Notes under the pieces: model-generated
Told to the model about the DNA's origin: nothing
Database searches by the model: none
What the model saw: only the letters and a program-made list of their open reading frames with translations
Shown: one piece after another, positions 10,706-21,877 of the stretch
How positions within the stretch are numbered: position 1 is the first letter of the stretch
Layout of the letters: each line of letters opens with the position of its first letter
Origin: Liolophura sinensis
Lineage: Eukaryota > Mollusca > Polyplacophora > Chitonida > Chitonidae
Assembly (NCBI RefSeq): GCF_032854445.1
Contig: NC_088304.1
Span: 20,907,704-20,971,703, forward strand
DNA: 64,000 nt
Reading direction: 5' to 3'
Program-made: the position numbers and the translations under genes

Positions 10706-11206
10706 CAACCGTATGAACTTATTTAGCATGAACTTATGGAAGGGCTTTGTTTTTGAAAGAGGGTGACACTCTAGTGGACACCACACTATATGGGAAAATG
10801 ATATCATGAACAGGAGAGGCCACTTCAGAGTTTAACGTTAAGACATGTATTCCAAATGCAAACTTAAACATAAATGAAACACCGGCACCACACGCACTCC
10901 TGCTCATAGTAGAACGCACACACGCTGGCACCCTACGCAATCTGACTCTTAGTAAACGGTCCGTTGAATGTGTTCAGTCGGGTTAACCTAAAAAGTACCC
11001 AGTGAAGTAGAGTCCAGTAAAGTTGTCTTGTTTATGGACTGAGAAAACTGACAGGAATAACTAATAGAAAATGTCCATTCAGTGCTGAGTGTCTTAGAGA
11101 AGTGGTCACTAAAGGTCAAGCAGGAATATAATCCTGGTGGGCATGGAATTCATTTAAGGCGAAATCACGCGTTAGAACATCTCTGATTACGTTGATACCC
11201 TTCTGT
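10706..11206. other. Non-coding spacer
   Basis: I see no exon, repeat or RNA signal here apart from low-complexity words. Confidence 0.3.
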
Positions 11207-11518
11207 TCAGAACTGACCTATACATTTATTCACAAAATTTTGAAAATAAAACACCCTTAGGCAGTTACTTTTCGTGGAATTGATTTCACGACCAGTACCG
11301 TAATTTGTTCCGATGATAGAGTACGGTATCATTATGCAGTCCATAATAACATATTCCACCGGACGGCCTTCGCAGCACCGTATTACGTCCGCAGTGACAC
11401 ACATGAACGTCCAAGCACTCCATTGTCCCTCCGTAGTAAACACCTGATAACACAGTGTAGAATTTGGCAGTTTTCCCGCATATACTACAGATCTACCTCG
11501 TTCAACCGTAGTCATCAT
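11207..11518 (-). CDS. Orphan open frame with six cysteines
   Basis: 103 codons. The peptide carries NSTLCYQVF, then WSAWTFMCVTADVIRCCEG, VIMDCIMIPYSIIGTNYG and SNCLRVFYFQNF, ending before TGA. Codon use is balanced and cysteines and N-glycosylation sites (NST twice) look extracellular. An AATAAA on the same strand lies inside the last codons near 11222, so the true end may differ. No family is recognised. It could be a terminal exon of an unknown secreted protein or a chance frame. Confidence 0.35.
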   Translation of the reverse strand: MMTTVERGRSVVYAGKLPNSTLCYQVFTTEGQWSAWTFMCVTADVIRCCEGRPVEYVIMDCIMIPYSIIGTNYGTGREINSTKSNCLRVFYFQNFVNKCIGQF

Positions 11519-11545
11519 TCATCGAAGCAGAGAGACCCCTTTCGG

Positions 11546-11775
11546 TGGCAGAATAGTTAGAGCGTCCGCCTCGAAATCGGGAGACCCGGGTCAGGCCATA
11601 CCACAGACTTTAAGAAATGGCACTTACTGCTGTCTCCCTTGGCGCTCAGCTCTGAAAGGTTAGAGCAAGGAAATATGACCTGTTGCCCCGGAGTCAGTAT
11701 AATGTGACTGGGTGGGGGTTTCATGTCTGGTGCCTTCGGCATGATACTTCAGTGGCGGCAGAACTTTGACGGTGC
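11546..11775 (+). mobile_element. tRNA-headed SINE, family 2, copy a
   Basis: The head is GTGGCAGAATAGTTAGAGCG (A box) followed by CCTCGAAATCGGGAGACCCG, with the B box weakened. The body contains CCCTTGGCGCTCAG, then CAGTATAATGTGACTGGGTG and TGCCTTCGGCATGATACTTC. The same body blocks, in order, lie in 62855-63068 behind a different head. Confidence 0.75.
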
Positions 11776-12324
11776 ACGCACCTAGCGATTCCTCGTCGTC
11801 AGATGACTGCAACATTGTTACTACAGAATCATTAGGCACTCTACATAACATTGACGTAAGTATGTGTCCTTCTTAAACAGTCAAGAGAGAGACAGTTCCG
11901 AGAGATACTGCCTGTACTGTTTACGAGTACCCCTAGGGCATTCGAAGAAGCATTAAGGAAGCGGTTAAGGAGTCCAACCAGCCAGGCATCCCTGTCATAC
12001 ATGTACTAAATGATACTAAATGATGTGTTTATCGGTTGTTACCCCAAAATCATGAAAATACCATGCATTTTCTTCTTCAACAAGGCGAACAGGGTTGGCT
12101 TGTAGCGTATCGAAAGTAGCCTGTATTGCCATTCTCACTACAAGTGATTAAAGCGATTGTCTGAACAATTTGATTGAAATTTTTTTCACAAGTGGTGTAG
12201 TGCTTTGTGAAGTATATTTAGATATGACGGAAAAAAGGATGGCTTTTTCAATGGCTCAGCCCCCCCATCCCCCAAAAAAGGGGGGGGGGGGCAATGACAG
12301 CTTTATTTGTTTTAAGGGTGGTAG
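11776..12324. other. Non-coding spacer
   Basis: Contains a short homopolymer C/A/G tract (about 12260-12292). Nothing else is recognised. Confidence 0.3.
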
Positions 12325-12512
12325 AGAAAGCATGACAGGACCGTGAAAAAATAAAGCTTCTTGTCTATCGCACCCTTGCACATCACTCATGGAAATTAAA
12401 AAAAAAAGTTTCCCCGTCTGTTTGATGGAGGAGAGGTAAGCTTATGTCAAACTTCTATCTCTTCTGCTGCACTCATGACATTTACAATGTGGATTATTAA
12501 TCTAATCATATT
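12325..12512 (+). repeat. Direct duplication, partner at 8218-8430
   Basis: See partner entry; this copy lacks about 25 bp present in the first. Bases 12560-12630 also resemble 10150-10230 (ATGGTATACAAACTATA), so a larger segment may have been copied. Confidence 0.6.
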
Positions 12513-12639
12513 TGTCTAATTAATATTAGTCTAATAATGAAAATGTATTTCTTTGAAAATGTATAAAAGACCATGGTATACAAACTATACAGACAATACC
12601 AGGATTTGAACACATTACTTGACCTATTAAATTATCTGA

Positions 12640-13261
12640 GTAGGTCCCCATGGCTTCTTTGATAACTTGGTTGAAGCCTAAACCAGGTATAATGTTGCCT
12701 CTCAGGTGATTTTCGTTTAAGTATCTAACAATCACAAGCTTAGATTTGTTCCGGGAAATGTCATTGCCCCATGGGTTAACTGCGTGATATATATATAAGT
12801 ACTCGTTCTGGTACTTATGATGAGCTTTAACAACAATAACACAAACTCTTTTAGAAGCTTGATCTTTATTCCACCTAAAAGGTTCTTGGCAACCTAGCAG
12901 ACAAGTACGAATGTTTTCAGTCAGATGGCTTTCTGGTCGATTTTGTCTTTGATATCACAGACATTTAGATGGGCTATCGTAAAGGTATTCACGGAAAAGA
13001 ATTGAAACCTAGGATTTAGTGCAACACGGCATTCAAAGACACTGGCATATATGGCTTGCGTAAATTACGTTGAAAATCTCTGGTGCGTAATAGTTTCAAT
13101 CGATTTCGGTTCGCAAGATAAACATGCATCTTAAACAGCCTCTTCAATACATCCAACTTTCTAATATCAATCCAAATAATCTATATAAAATGCGTATGGA
13201 AAGACGAGTGTGACCTGTAAGTCTGTATATACTTTCTCAGCCAAAGGGACTTTTTAAATTT
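12640..13261. other. Non-coding spacer
   Basis: AT-rich unique-looking sequence. No exon or repeat is supported. Confidence 0.3.
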
Positions 13262-13384
13262 TGATTGTACGTTAAATGTGATGGCAAAACAGTATTTAGA
13301 GTATTTCTAGACCATTAACATGTAATAAATTGTAAGTAACGTCACTGCATTTTCTTGCCTAATTTTGCTTAAGCTATGATGCTG
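13262..13384 (-). repeat. D-rep dispersed repeat, distal part
   Basis: The minus strand carries TTAAGCAAAATTAGGCAAG, then GCAGTGACGTTACTTACAAT and a CAAAATGC-like end (partly decayed). It abuts the 3' end of LINE copy 2. Confidence 0.6.
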
Positions 13385-14053
13385 ATTACGAATGATTATG
13401 GCTTAACGCCACACCGGCAGTATTTTAGCCATGTCTTTATTTTATTTTAGTAGTATTTTAGTATTTTAGCGAGAACATGTTAAAACCAGGAGTCAGTTAT
13501 GTCTTTCGATGGAAAAAGAGACCAACGCTTTTAAAACGGGATAAGAAAATAAAATCAGTTAAAAATCGAAAACCACATTTTATATTTAAAAGAATAGATA
13601 TGTACTACACATGCTACATCTTAATATAGAATCTAATTTCTTTCAAATAATCTGTGAACGCATCGCCAGAAATGCTGTCAAGCAGGTTGTACAAAGAATG
13701 AGCTGTGTGCAATCTGTGCCGAATATCGACCAAGTTCACACAGTCAAAAAGAATATGTTTTGTAATACAATCTGCATTACATGGAATAGACTCGGGGGTG
13801 GTGCCCCTATCAAGAATAAAATTATGCGTCAAACGGGAGCGCCCAATCAAACACTTCGTCAAAATTACTTGGTCTGTGCGAGACGTATCATATGTGTAAG
13901 AATTGTGGCCAGTGACAGATTGAATTTCGTGGAGTTTATTATGGACCCGAAGGTACCATTCACCCTGCCAAAGTCTATGGGTTATACTTAATAATTCTTA
14001 AACGAAAGTCGGTATAGGGTATCTTATTTTCGATACGTTTATTAAAGTCAGCC

Positions 14054-14326
14054 TCAGATTTCTTGGCTATGGATGTGTTTCCATATCCAACAAAATGTAA
14101 TATCTTTATCTCTTTTAATTAGTTTCATGGGTACGGCTAAAATTTCAAGTATTAATGGATTTTGAAATTTATTGTTCTGTATTGCCAAAAAGTAGGAAAG
14201 CGGGTCACTGCACATCACTGCCTTCTGGGCACGCCCAGAAGAAACACATGACAAGGCCAAGAGAATAGCCCTGGCCTCGCCGAAAAAATCAAGAGAAGAG
14301 AACCGCTGACACAACCCTGTCCCCAT
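14054..14326 (-). pseudogene. LINE RNase H fragment (copy 2)
   Basis: Contains EARAILLALSCVSSG and the CSDPLSYFLA block aligned to the RNase H Asp motif of copy 1. The first catalytic strand and the C-terminal His block are frameshifted. Confidence 0.65.
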
Positions 14327-14407
14327 CCTTTCACCCGTCAGTTCATATAATTTTATAATCCGGATATTTAGCCTTTATTTCAGTAAAACTTTGCTAAATT
14401 ATAAGAG

Positions 14408-14545
14408 TGTCGTAAGTGGGAAGGTCTTCCAGCAACCTGCGGATGGTCGTGGGTTTCCCCCGGGCTCTGCCCGATTTCCTCCCACCATAATGCTGGCCGC
14501 CGTCGTATAAGTGAAATATTCTTGAGTACGGCGTAAAACACCAAT

Positions 14546-14587
<42 letters not shown>

Positions 14588-14676
14588 GAAAAAAGTATGA
14601 GAGTGACTGAGTCCTTGGGAATTAACGTCGTACTTAACAATTTTTTGAGTCATATGAGGACGAAGGAATCCTTAGA
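14408..14676 (+). mobile_element. Nested family-1 SINE 3' half with poly(A)
   Basis: Bases 14412-14548 match the SINE body (GTGGGAAGGTCTTCCAGCAA to ACGCCGTAAAACACCAATC), followed by about 37 A. Direct repeats 14393-14407 and 14677-14691 (GCTRAATTATAAGAG) flank the block, and the LINE sequence resumes after the second. About 90 bp of extra sequence follows the poly(A) before the second repeat. Confidence 0.75.
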
Positions 14677-15666
14677 GCTGAATTATAAGAGGATTTGTCT
14701 CTATTTTCTTATACTTACGTAGATAAAATATTGTGGAAGAAACCAGGGAGGAGACCCCATGATTCTGAAAACACCAAGCCTGAGTGTCAAGCCTTAATGA
14801 TTGACAAAAACCAACATTTTAAAGTATGATTCCCTAGTGATAGCAAAAATGATGGACCTAAAGTCCAATTTAGACCTTACCAGAGAACTATATAGATGTA
14901 ATAAAATAGACCAATCAGCACCCCGATCGGTACTAGACACGACCTTAAAAATATCGAGAGTCTTTGTACATATAGCTTTAAGCATTTTATTTGGGGTATA
15001 AAAGATTTTTAGCTCTGGATCAAGATGAAAACTTCCGTATATTACACAAATGCATACCAACGGTTCCAGATGTTGTAAATGTAAAACTGTTTTCAATTGC
15101 ACATTTCTCAGTCATAGTGAGACAAGACTACAACTGACGTTTGATGTTATTCATATTTTTAGCGCTGTACCATATTAGAAATTCATGGACGTGTTAAGAG
15201 CTCTGTGCGCCAGATGTTGATGTTTTGGCTAAGCTATCCCTCTGTGCTTAAAAATTTCGGCGATAATATACTGCCCTGAGGAAAACGCATTTATTGCCCA
15301 TATGAGTCAGAAAGTGTGCACCACACCCGTACCTTCAGATATAAACATTGGTAATCGGACTGTACGGCCCATATCCGAGAGGTCTTTAAAAATACCATAT
15401 TTCCATGTGGTGTCATAAACCTTTTCAAGGTCAAAAAATATTGACACCACATTTTCATTATTATTTAAATCATCACAATTAAAGGTTTCGAATCGAACAA
15501 AGTGATCCATAATAGAAAGATATTGAAGAAAACTGAACACATTGTATATTAGATATCAAATTGTTTGTTTCTAAAAACCAAACAAGTCTACCATTAATCA
15601 TCCATTCCACAGTCTTGTTTTAAAGCAGTCTTAAGTTCACCGATATTAAAAGGGACGATTATTACC

Positions 15667-15963
15667 TTATACGTTTTTAGAGGTAAGGGGCAATTTAATT
15701 TTCTTTTTCTGGTTTTTTATATGTTGAAATTCTGAAGTGTAATTCTCATGAAATTTCTTAGAAATTGTTTCACCTAGTTTATTAGCTATATCAGAATGGA
15801 AAGTTAATATATTATCTCCATTTTTTAAATGCTGGACTTTAGCTTTATTTTTTTTGCCCCTATATTTCTGAACCATATTCCAGACCTTCCACATGGGGCT
15901 TTTTGACATAATGGCTGAAACTAGATCGTCTCTTGGGCCTACGTAATCGACTAGCCTAAGCAC
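15667..15963 (-). pseudogene. LINE EN-RT linker (copy 2)
   Basis: 98 open codons including KVWNMVQKYRGKKNKAKVQH and ETISKKFHENYTSEFQ. The same block recurs in copies 4 (28953-29156) and 7, between endonuclease and RT. It has no catalytic motif. Confidence 0.6.
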
Positions 15964-17436
15964 GAAAATACGAACTTGGTTTTATTCACTATTAGAGGAA
16001 GAATGACTAAAATTGCGTTCAGCATTTTTGCGGTCCCTTATGGCTTTACTACATTCATTATCATACGAGGATTTACTTTTGGATTTTGGAGGTCTTAGGG
16101 GTAGTTCCATCGGCAGCGCGTAAAACGAGTATATTTTAATATAGGGTCATCTGGTGCATGGCTTGTCTCTGGAGTGATATCAGCCTAGCAGAACATCGCA
16201 AAGGCTATCCAATTTGCTTTATCGAATTCCCACCTACCTACACGTTCTAAAGAATTAGGAGTGATTTGTTCTAGGATAAGAAAACTGGTCAGAACCAGAA
16301 AGACCCTCATGCACTTTCCAAGAAAAATCAGGGAGAAGTAATGGATCAGTGATAGTGAGATCGATAGTAGAATAACTATGTAGTAAATTGTTCTCTTACA
16401 TTATACAGCTGGGAAGCTGGCAAAGAATTGTTCAGAGGAATATAAACCGAACACAATATAATTGTCTCAGACAATGAAACCGGCACGTCCACAGCCTTCA
16501 GCCATGTATCCAGAGTAACAGGACGTTGAATAATATATATGTATGGAAATAGAGGGGCCGCTTTCAGCTCTTCTTCACTACCATAGATACTATAAAGTTA
16601 ATAATTTTTGAGAGTTATTATATCTTTGTCAGATGTTTTAAGGTGAATTTTTGACGACAAAGGACTATATATTTTAATAATTTTGATTGAACTAGCTGTC
16701 TTATTTCAACGAAATTTACCTTAAAACCTCGACAATTGCATGGCATAGTTTTGTCATGTATGGACATTACCGTGGGAGACATATAGCATATTTATCTTTA
16801 TGTTTGGAACAAGCGCAACCCTTCCATGGAGATCGCCTGGAAGATCTTCCAGGTGAGGTTGATGTATCCTTCACATCCTCATCTGTTGTTGAAGGACGAT
16901 CCAAACTTATTTAACGTGTGCGTAGGATCTGTAGTGGCCTTAGAGTGACGCTCTGCAGGACCACTAGGTTTATTATATATTTTTTTGATGTTTATTTCGG
17001 ATTTTTTTTTTGCCATTACTTTTGTTTTTGGGCTGATTAGGTTCATGTTTGTCATCTTGTTTTGTATTATTTACTGGTTTTACCTGTTATATTGAGGTGG
17101 TCTGAGTAAAGCAAGAATTAAGCGCAGGTCGAACAGTAGGTTATACAGATATAGGACTAGGTTTGTCGTTTCCAATGGGCCAAGTCAATGAAGTTTGAGT
17201 AGCAACAGATGCTGTAACTGCTTTTGACCACATTGGCGAACGAAGTTTGCAGCGAAGCATCAGAAATCGAGAATAATTTGAGGGCTTCCTGATAACATAT
17301 CTTTTTCTTAACTTTTAAATTGCTTTTCCTTGAGAAATAGCGGACAGTCTTTAGAGGAGGTCAGGTGATCTCGACTGCAAATGCAACACTTAACTATGCT
17401 ACCGCAGTCGAAACTATCATGACCTTCACTGTTACA

Positions 17437-17748
17437 TTAGAAACAAACCAGTTTAGCTTTACAATGACCCTTGTCGTGACCAAATATTTGGCAATAGAAA
17501 CACCGCGTCAGGCTAGGAATATACAGGTCTACATTCACCCTACACGGGCCAGTGTAGATAAATGAAGGTAGAGATGTAGTACTGAATGTCAACAGATAAG
17601 CGTTCAATTTCAGGATGTTGCCAGACTTCTTTGTAGTGAAGCGTCTCACTCTGGTAACACCCTGTGAATTTATCTGTTTTCTTATATCACCATCCCTATC
17701 ACTAATTATTCGCTGACAACTGTTTAGGGAATTATGAGGGGATGTCAC
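17437..17748 (-). pseudogene. LINE ORF1 C-terminal part with CCHC zinc knuckle
   Basis: The frame contains LNAYLLTFSTTSLPSFIYTG, RVNVDLYIPSLTRC and then CFYCQIFGHDKGHCKAK, a C-x2-C-x4-H-x4-C-type knuckle typical of I-clade ORF1 nucleic-acid-binding proteins. It binds element RNA in active LINEs. The N-terminal part upstream is frameshifted. Confidence 0.75.
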
Positions 17749-18640
17749 AACAGATATAATATATATTTTATGTTGGTAAATCTTTGGATTGTTGTTGTGG
17801 TAAACATTCGATTAGAAAGCGCCCTGAAGAGCCCTTTTGAATAGAAAGGGTTGGGATTTTGAGACCGTCTTTTGCTCACTCTTCGTTGAAAAAACAATAA
17901 AAGCCGGCAAAACGCCATGTCCATTATCATGAGAGTGCGATAAAAACTCCACTTCCACTTTTTATCACCACCTGACGAAAGTCGGCTGAGAAGAAGGCCT
18001 GGTAGATGCAATAGAGACATTAAAAGATTTAAAGATTTAAAGAAGTCATGGCATATGTATAATAAATCTTCCACAGAGTGTCGACCAGAGCGATGCCTGC
18101 ACCAAGCAGGAAAAACACCCAGCTGGACTCAGCAGGAAACACACCAACAGGTATATTCGACTAGATGGTCTTAATATCCACACCCGATTAACGACTACGA
18201 GCTACTCCGTGTTCCACCCAGTGGAGAAGGTAGCACATCAAACACGAACTACTCGACTGACCTATAGCCACCGCCTCCAACGTAATCCCGGCAACAAATT
18301 TTGAGAAATAACATTTATTCTCTAAGGAGTGGTGTTCTGAAAAAAATTGGGGGCAAGACGTGACCAAGTTGACTGATCAGATCGGGCCCATTAAACCTCC
18401 CGTCTCGTTCCAGGGATGGGACAAAGTTGAGTCTTGTGCGTGAAAATCACCCTCAGCCACCAGGGCCCCGTCCTCGGAGATTATGGGTCGCAGCCCACAG
18501 CAAACAGGTCGCTCCCCGGGTGCCTCCTACGCACTTAAGATGTGAGCCTGTTATATTCACCGGGCCCACACGGGAGAGCTCTGGGTTAATCGCCTTTTAC
18601 GACAAGCTTGCCCCGATGGCGAGGCCTTGTTTTTTTTACC

Positions 18641-18770
18641 TTACGGGGAAACTGACAAGAGGGCGAATTTCACCCGTATTGTGTGATCGTTTGCCAGCCT
18701 CACACTATCGTCGCTGCTCTGCTTTTACTCTCTGTGCTTTGTACGTTTTTAAGTATATTGTTGTCCAGTG
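18641..18770 (-). repeat. D-rep dispersed repeat, proximal part
   Basis: The minus strand carries GAGCAGCGACGATAGTGTGA, then CACAATACGGGTGAAATTCG and CTCTTGTCAGTTTCC. It abuts the 5' end of LINE copy 2. Confidence 0.65.
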
Positions 18771-19734
18771 ACTGGTAATACTGGATGTGTTCAAGAAACT
18801 AATCCATCATGAAAGTCTGGAAAAACACAGTGTTTTACAGCTGAATACGTACAATGTACATCATTACAAAATGTCATATACATTTCATTTTAGTGGCATA
18901 ATATAGTATAAAAACATATCGTGTTTCAACCAAGGCGGGGAAACACATATAGATGCACCTGCCTGATTCAATTAACGCAGGACAATAATTTCTCAAGCTT
19001 ACTACGAAGAAACCTGTTGACATGGATTAGTTATTTATGTGACGTCAAATCAATCGTCTTGTTATAGCCACATTGGAAATTGTTTAGACTCGTCATGGGA
19101 GGCCAACAAGATATGGGAAAAGTTAAACCTATTTCGCACAATTGTTTCACAATTAGATGTTAAACGGGCACATTTGGCGACAGCTTAATTCGTCTTCGTA
19201 TTTTGCTGTCCATGCGGCTGTAAAAAAAAGTCAAAATTCCTTAATGGACGACAATACTCAACAACACACAATTTGGTCGATTTTAGCTACCTCTGGAGAA
19301 AGCATTGTACATCTACATTTACTATAATCATGAAGTTCGAATCTCAAGGCAGCCTTAATTTTGGGGAAATTTGTCTGTATAGCACAAAAACTAGTGCAGA
19401 TGGATTCCAAATGTTCCCTTGATTATCGATCTATTTGATGGTCATCTTTCCTTGTAAATTTGTTGGCCTATTTGGTGAAAAAAAATTACTCCATCGTAAG
19501 TCCACACGGAATAAATTTTCCGTCAAAGTATGAATTTTTAATAAGCAGTAAGGTATCGTAATTTTGTCAAATCCTCGTTGATTCTCATCGTTTCGTACAT
19601 GTACCCGTCGAGAACTAAATGCCGTACTCTTTTCATGGAACTGAAACTTTACAAAAATCTGTCGTTTTTCTTTGTTCCTCTTGGCGCTTCATCTAACGCA
19701 CACACAGCATCATCGGTCGAATGGGTATGTATGA
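18771..19734. other. Non-coding spacer
   Basis: AT-rich. No exon, tRNA or tandem repeat is seen. Confidence 0.3.
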
Positions 19735-19998
19735 ATTAAATGGTCACACGCAACCGGTGAAATACGCCCTCTTGTCACTTTACATCAGGGTTTTATCACA
19801 TCTGTTCGTATATATGCATACATATTAGCAAATTACAACCCCCTCCCTTCCAGCACCTTGCCTTAAGTAGCCTTAAATGTAAAAATGCAGTGGTGTTAAT
19901 TACCGTACAATATATTAGACATCACTGGTCAGGAATTACTCAAAATGATGGGTTGTCATCACATTTAACATGCAAAAACATTAAAACAATGCAAACTT
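19735..19998 (+). repeat. D-rep dispersed repeat
   Basis: Begins GGTCACACGCAACCGGTGAA and runs through GCAGTGGTGTTAATTACC to AAAACAATGCAAAC with small indels. Confidence 0.8.
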
Positions 19999-21149
19999 TT
20001 AGTGATTTCCTCTGGATGACCATCTTCGCGTGGGTTTAAACAATGAAGGTTAAACAACAATAAAATAATAGTTAAAATGCTAAATAGAAAGAAGATCGTC
20101 TCCACGTTTTGCCAGTCTGCTAAATTTGACATACGACTAAAAATCTCTAGTCGAATACATGTCTATCCACCTCTCCATATCAAAATATCTGAAACACTGA
20201 TTTGCATACGACGATATAGCTTTAATATTTTTTAGTATTTTGAGGCGTACTTTTTAGATCTTTTACATATGGGAAAAATGGTTTTAAAACAACACAAACT
20301 AAGGCGATCTGCATGCAGTGACCCGGTGACGCCATATCCATATTTTTACTAGAAATGGTCCATTTCAAAGTCCATCCAGCGAATGCATTCACAGACCTAT
20401 ATGCATCTTCGTTATTAGTTAGTAATTCTAGCAGCCCATTATGTAAAACGGCAAAAACCTCTTCTGACGCTCTTCTGGTCCCAATATGGTGAGAAATGGC
20501 CTGTAAATCTTAAGTTTTCAGTGGGCTTTACTAGGTTTGACAAAATTCTAAAAGAGAAACGCAAATTATTTCTCTGCAAAGTGTTTAATGGTCTTTTGTC
20601 TGACATATACTTCACCTTAGTGTTTTCTTTACCTTTTTAGCCGCGTTTATGCGGTGCAAGATGTGATATCGACGTGTACACTTCAACCCAGGGAAAGATT
20701 GTGAAGAGTACCAGATTGCTACCAGAGTAGCAAGGACAGTGCTGTATTTGGTAAACGGTCTTTTAAATCACACCCCGCCCTCCTACTACCGAGTTGTATA
20801 AAGTAGCCCTTTTTTTTCCTTTGGCATGGTGACCTATGTCGTGAAAGTGTTTAGCGTGCCAACGCAGAACAATGAACCAGATTCCTCTAACGAATGCGAT
20901 CATTGCGAATAAATCAACCACACGTCGACTTTCTCTCAGGTCGTACATAGGAAGATCTCCAGCAATCTGTGGATGGGCGTGGGCTTTGATTCCGCACTTA
21001 ATATTCATTCTTAGTTATTCACTTTGAGAACTGGCACTGCGATCATTGACCTGGAAGATCGATTTTGATTATCACTTGAAATGCAAATGCCTTTTTCGAC
21101 GAATGGAATCGTATGTCTTTGCTAGATTTCTTCTATCGTAAGATTAGAC
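19999..21149. other. Non-coding spacer with a SINE scrap
   Basis: Bases 20935-20995 resemble the family-1 SINE body (AGGTCGTACATAGGAAGATC, CCAGCAATCTGTGGATGG). Nothing else is recognised. Confidence 0.35.
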
Positions 21150-21458
21150 TAAAACCAGAGCAGCGAGGATGTGTGATGATAAATGACCACACGTAACCTA
21201 TGAAATGCAGCCTACTTTCAATTTACATCATTAGGATTTTATTCTAACGGTTCATGTAAACATTGAAATGATAAATGATTGCAAATCCCCCCCCCCACCC
21301 CCTACCCTTCTAGTACCGTAGCTTAAGCAAAATTACCTAATGAATTTGCTGTCATGTTAATTGCAATATTTTAAACGCCACGGGTTTAGCATCACTCAAC
21401 ATGTAGAATTGTATTTGGATATCATATTTATTATGCAAAAAATAAAACAATGCAAAGA
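21150..21458 (+). repeat. D-rep dispersed repeat, near full
   Basis: Contains AAACCAGAGCAGCGAGGATG, ACCACACGTAACCTATGAAA, a C-rich run at 21287-21303, GCTTAAGCAAAATTACC and AAAACAATGCAAAG. It lies downstream of gene B and supplies an AATAAA on the minus strand at 21427-21432, a possible poly(A) signal for B. Confidence 0.75.
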
Positions 21459-21632
21459 AAACACGTCTCGGTTAATGTTAACCCGCGAGCAGTTTTATGC
21501 AGAATGCCACTGTGGATTACTTGATTTAATTGATTCAAGTCTAAATGAACGAGTTCATGCAACGGGGCTATTCACAGTTTCGCATATCGATATCAGCTTT
21601 TTCACACTAAAAATCTTTTTAGTTCACTGAGT

Positions 21633-21877
21633 TCAATCATAGATAACATATCCAGGAGAGTGCTGTGGTGACGTAGTCATTCTACTGTAGTGCAATTTGT
21701 ACAAGATACAATCGCCGTCGTTTTGCCCGAGCCGACATCCGAATGATTTGCACAAGCATGATGTTATGCACAGCTCTGCACATGCCATACAGCTGACTTG
21801 TGAAAACGATCCAAGGATTCCGGAAAGGTACTTCTCGTCACGCGAGATCCTTTTCCATAAGCGTGAGTATAGAAGGC
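21633..21877 (-). CDS. Gene B exon 3 (apple/PAN-like domain)
   Basis: 245 bp from the acceptor CCCTCTCTTAG to TGA, phase 1 entry, same length as gene A exon 3. Seven cysteines. The ORF is intact. Confidence 0.8.

Larger units (their letters stand above)
13385..18640 (-). mobile_element. I/Nimb-like LINE, copy 2 (nearly full length, dead)
   Basis: The longest copy. On the minus strand it runs: 5' UTR block (18640 to about 18080, containing GGGCTGCGACCCATAATCTC), ORF1 with a CCHC knuckle (17437-17748), endonuclease remnant (about 16870-16100), the EN-RT linker (15667-15963), RT remnants (15540-14794), RNase H (14054-14326), post-RNase H block (13611-13862) and a 3' end GTTAAGCCATAATCATTCG. Every frame is broken. 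A family-1 SINE fragment lies within it at 14408-14676, flanked by near-identical 15-bp repeats. Confidence 0.85.

Noticed and set aside
14399-14653. Minus-strand frame with a long Phe run
   Set aside because: The Phe run is the complement of the SINE poly(A) tail.
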